Assembly: GCA_902803625.1 (NCBI GenBank)
Contig: CADCQV010000004.1
Coordinates: 1 to 6,680 of the forward strand
Source of the DNA: an uncultured Lachnospiraceae bacterium
GTDB taxonomy: Bacteria > Bacillota > Clostridia > Lachnospirales > Lachnospiraceae
DNA length: 6,680 bases
Reading direction: 5' to 3'
Of this stretch, positions 6,661-6,680 are shown in pieces (positions within the stretch are counted from its first letter, which is position 1; every line of letters starts with the position of its first letter). A model generated the notes under the pieces. The model saw only the letters and a program-made list of their open reading frames with translations. It did no database searches and had not been told where the DNA came from. The translations under genes were made by a program, and so were the position numbers.

Positions 6661-6680
6661 AGGATTGTGGGAGTGCGTAG

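Noticed and set aside
6535..6680. An open frame starting with an ATG that overlaps the HAD stop codon and running off the window (48 codons seen)
   Set aside because: It has no good ribosome site, its translation resembles no family I know, and it runs entirely through the two hairpins, whose G-rich arms contain few stop codons by chance. It could be revisited if the downstream sequence shows it continuing.
6673..6680. GTGCG near the window end as a possible group II intron 5' end
   Set aside because: The match is five bases at the very edge, and the following bases (TAG) do not continue the usual GUGYGAC consensus. No intron domain can be seen.
1..6680. CRISPR arrays, tRNA or rRNA genes, defence or phage genes
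   Set aside because: No regularly spaced direct repeats, no tRNA-like cloverleaf or rRNA segments, and every sizeable coding region is a housekeeping gene or the unassigned coiled-coil protein.

Overview
The window reads as a stretch of a housekeeping operon from a Gram-positive anaerobe of the class Clostridia, most likely a Lachnospiraceae-type genome. This is inferred from three things: the gene order (topoisomerase subunits B and A, then rsmD, coaD, a coiled-coil protein of the kind usually labelled 'ATPase', and a PepD peptidase), the frequent AGG/AGA arginine and ATA isoleucine codons, and the AAGGAG-like ribosome sites. No species can be named from the sequence alone.

Layout, all genes on the + strand: 1-195 is the 3' end of a type IIA topoisomerase B subunit (parE/gyrB). 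259-2511 is the A subunit (ParC-like, no GyrA box). 2508-3059 is rsmD, 3068-3577 is coaD, and 3577-4413 is an unassigned coiled-coil protein with a Pro/Ala/Ser-rich tail. 4428-5882 is an M20-family aminoacyl-histidine dipeptidase (PepD-like), and 5882-6538 is a HAD-superfamily phosphatase. Gaps between genes run from -4 to +14 bases except for the 63-base parE-parC spacer. I see no terminator or convincing promoter between them, so co-transcription and translational coupling are likely. The functions are DNA topology, 16S rRNA methylation, coenzyme A synthesis, peptide turnover and phosphate-ester hydrolysis. They form no single pathway and look like a growth-linked housekeeping set.

The last 142 bases (6539-6680) differ in character. 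They become G-rich and hold two large hairpins placed back to back without a spacer. The first (6544-6605) has 26 Watson-Crick pairs. The second (6606-6660) has 19 pairs interrupted by symmetric GA/GA and GAA/GAA internal loops. Neither is followed by a T-run, so a standard intrinsic terminator on the + strand does not explain them. The non-canonical pairs are G-A and G-U type on the + strand and would be lost on the complement, which points to a structured RNA or single-stranded DNA element read from the + strand. This is the only part of the window I consider possibly undescribed. The protein-coding part is ordinary.
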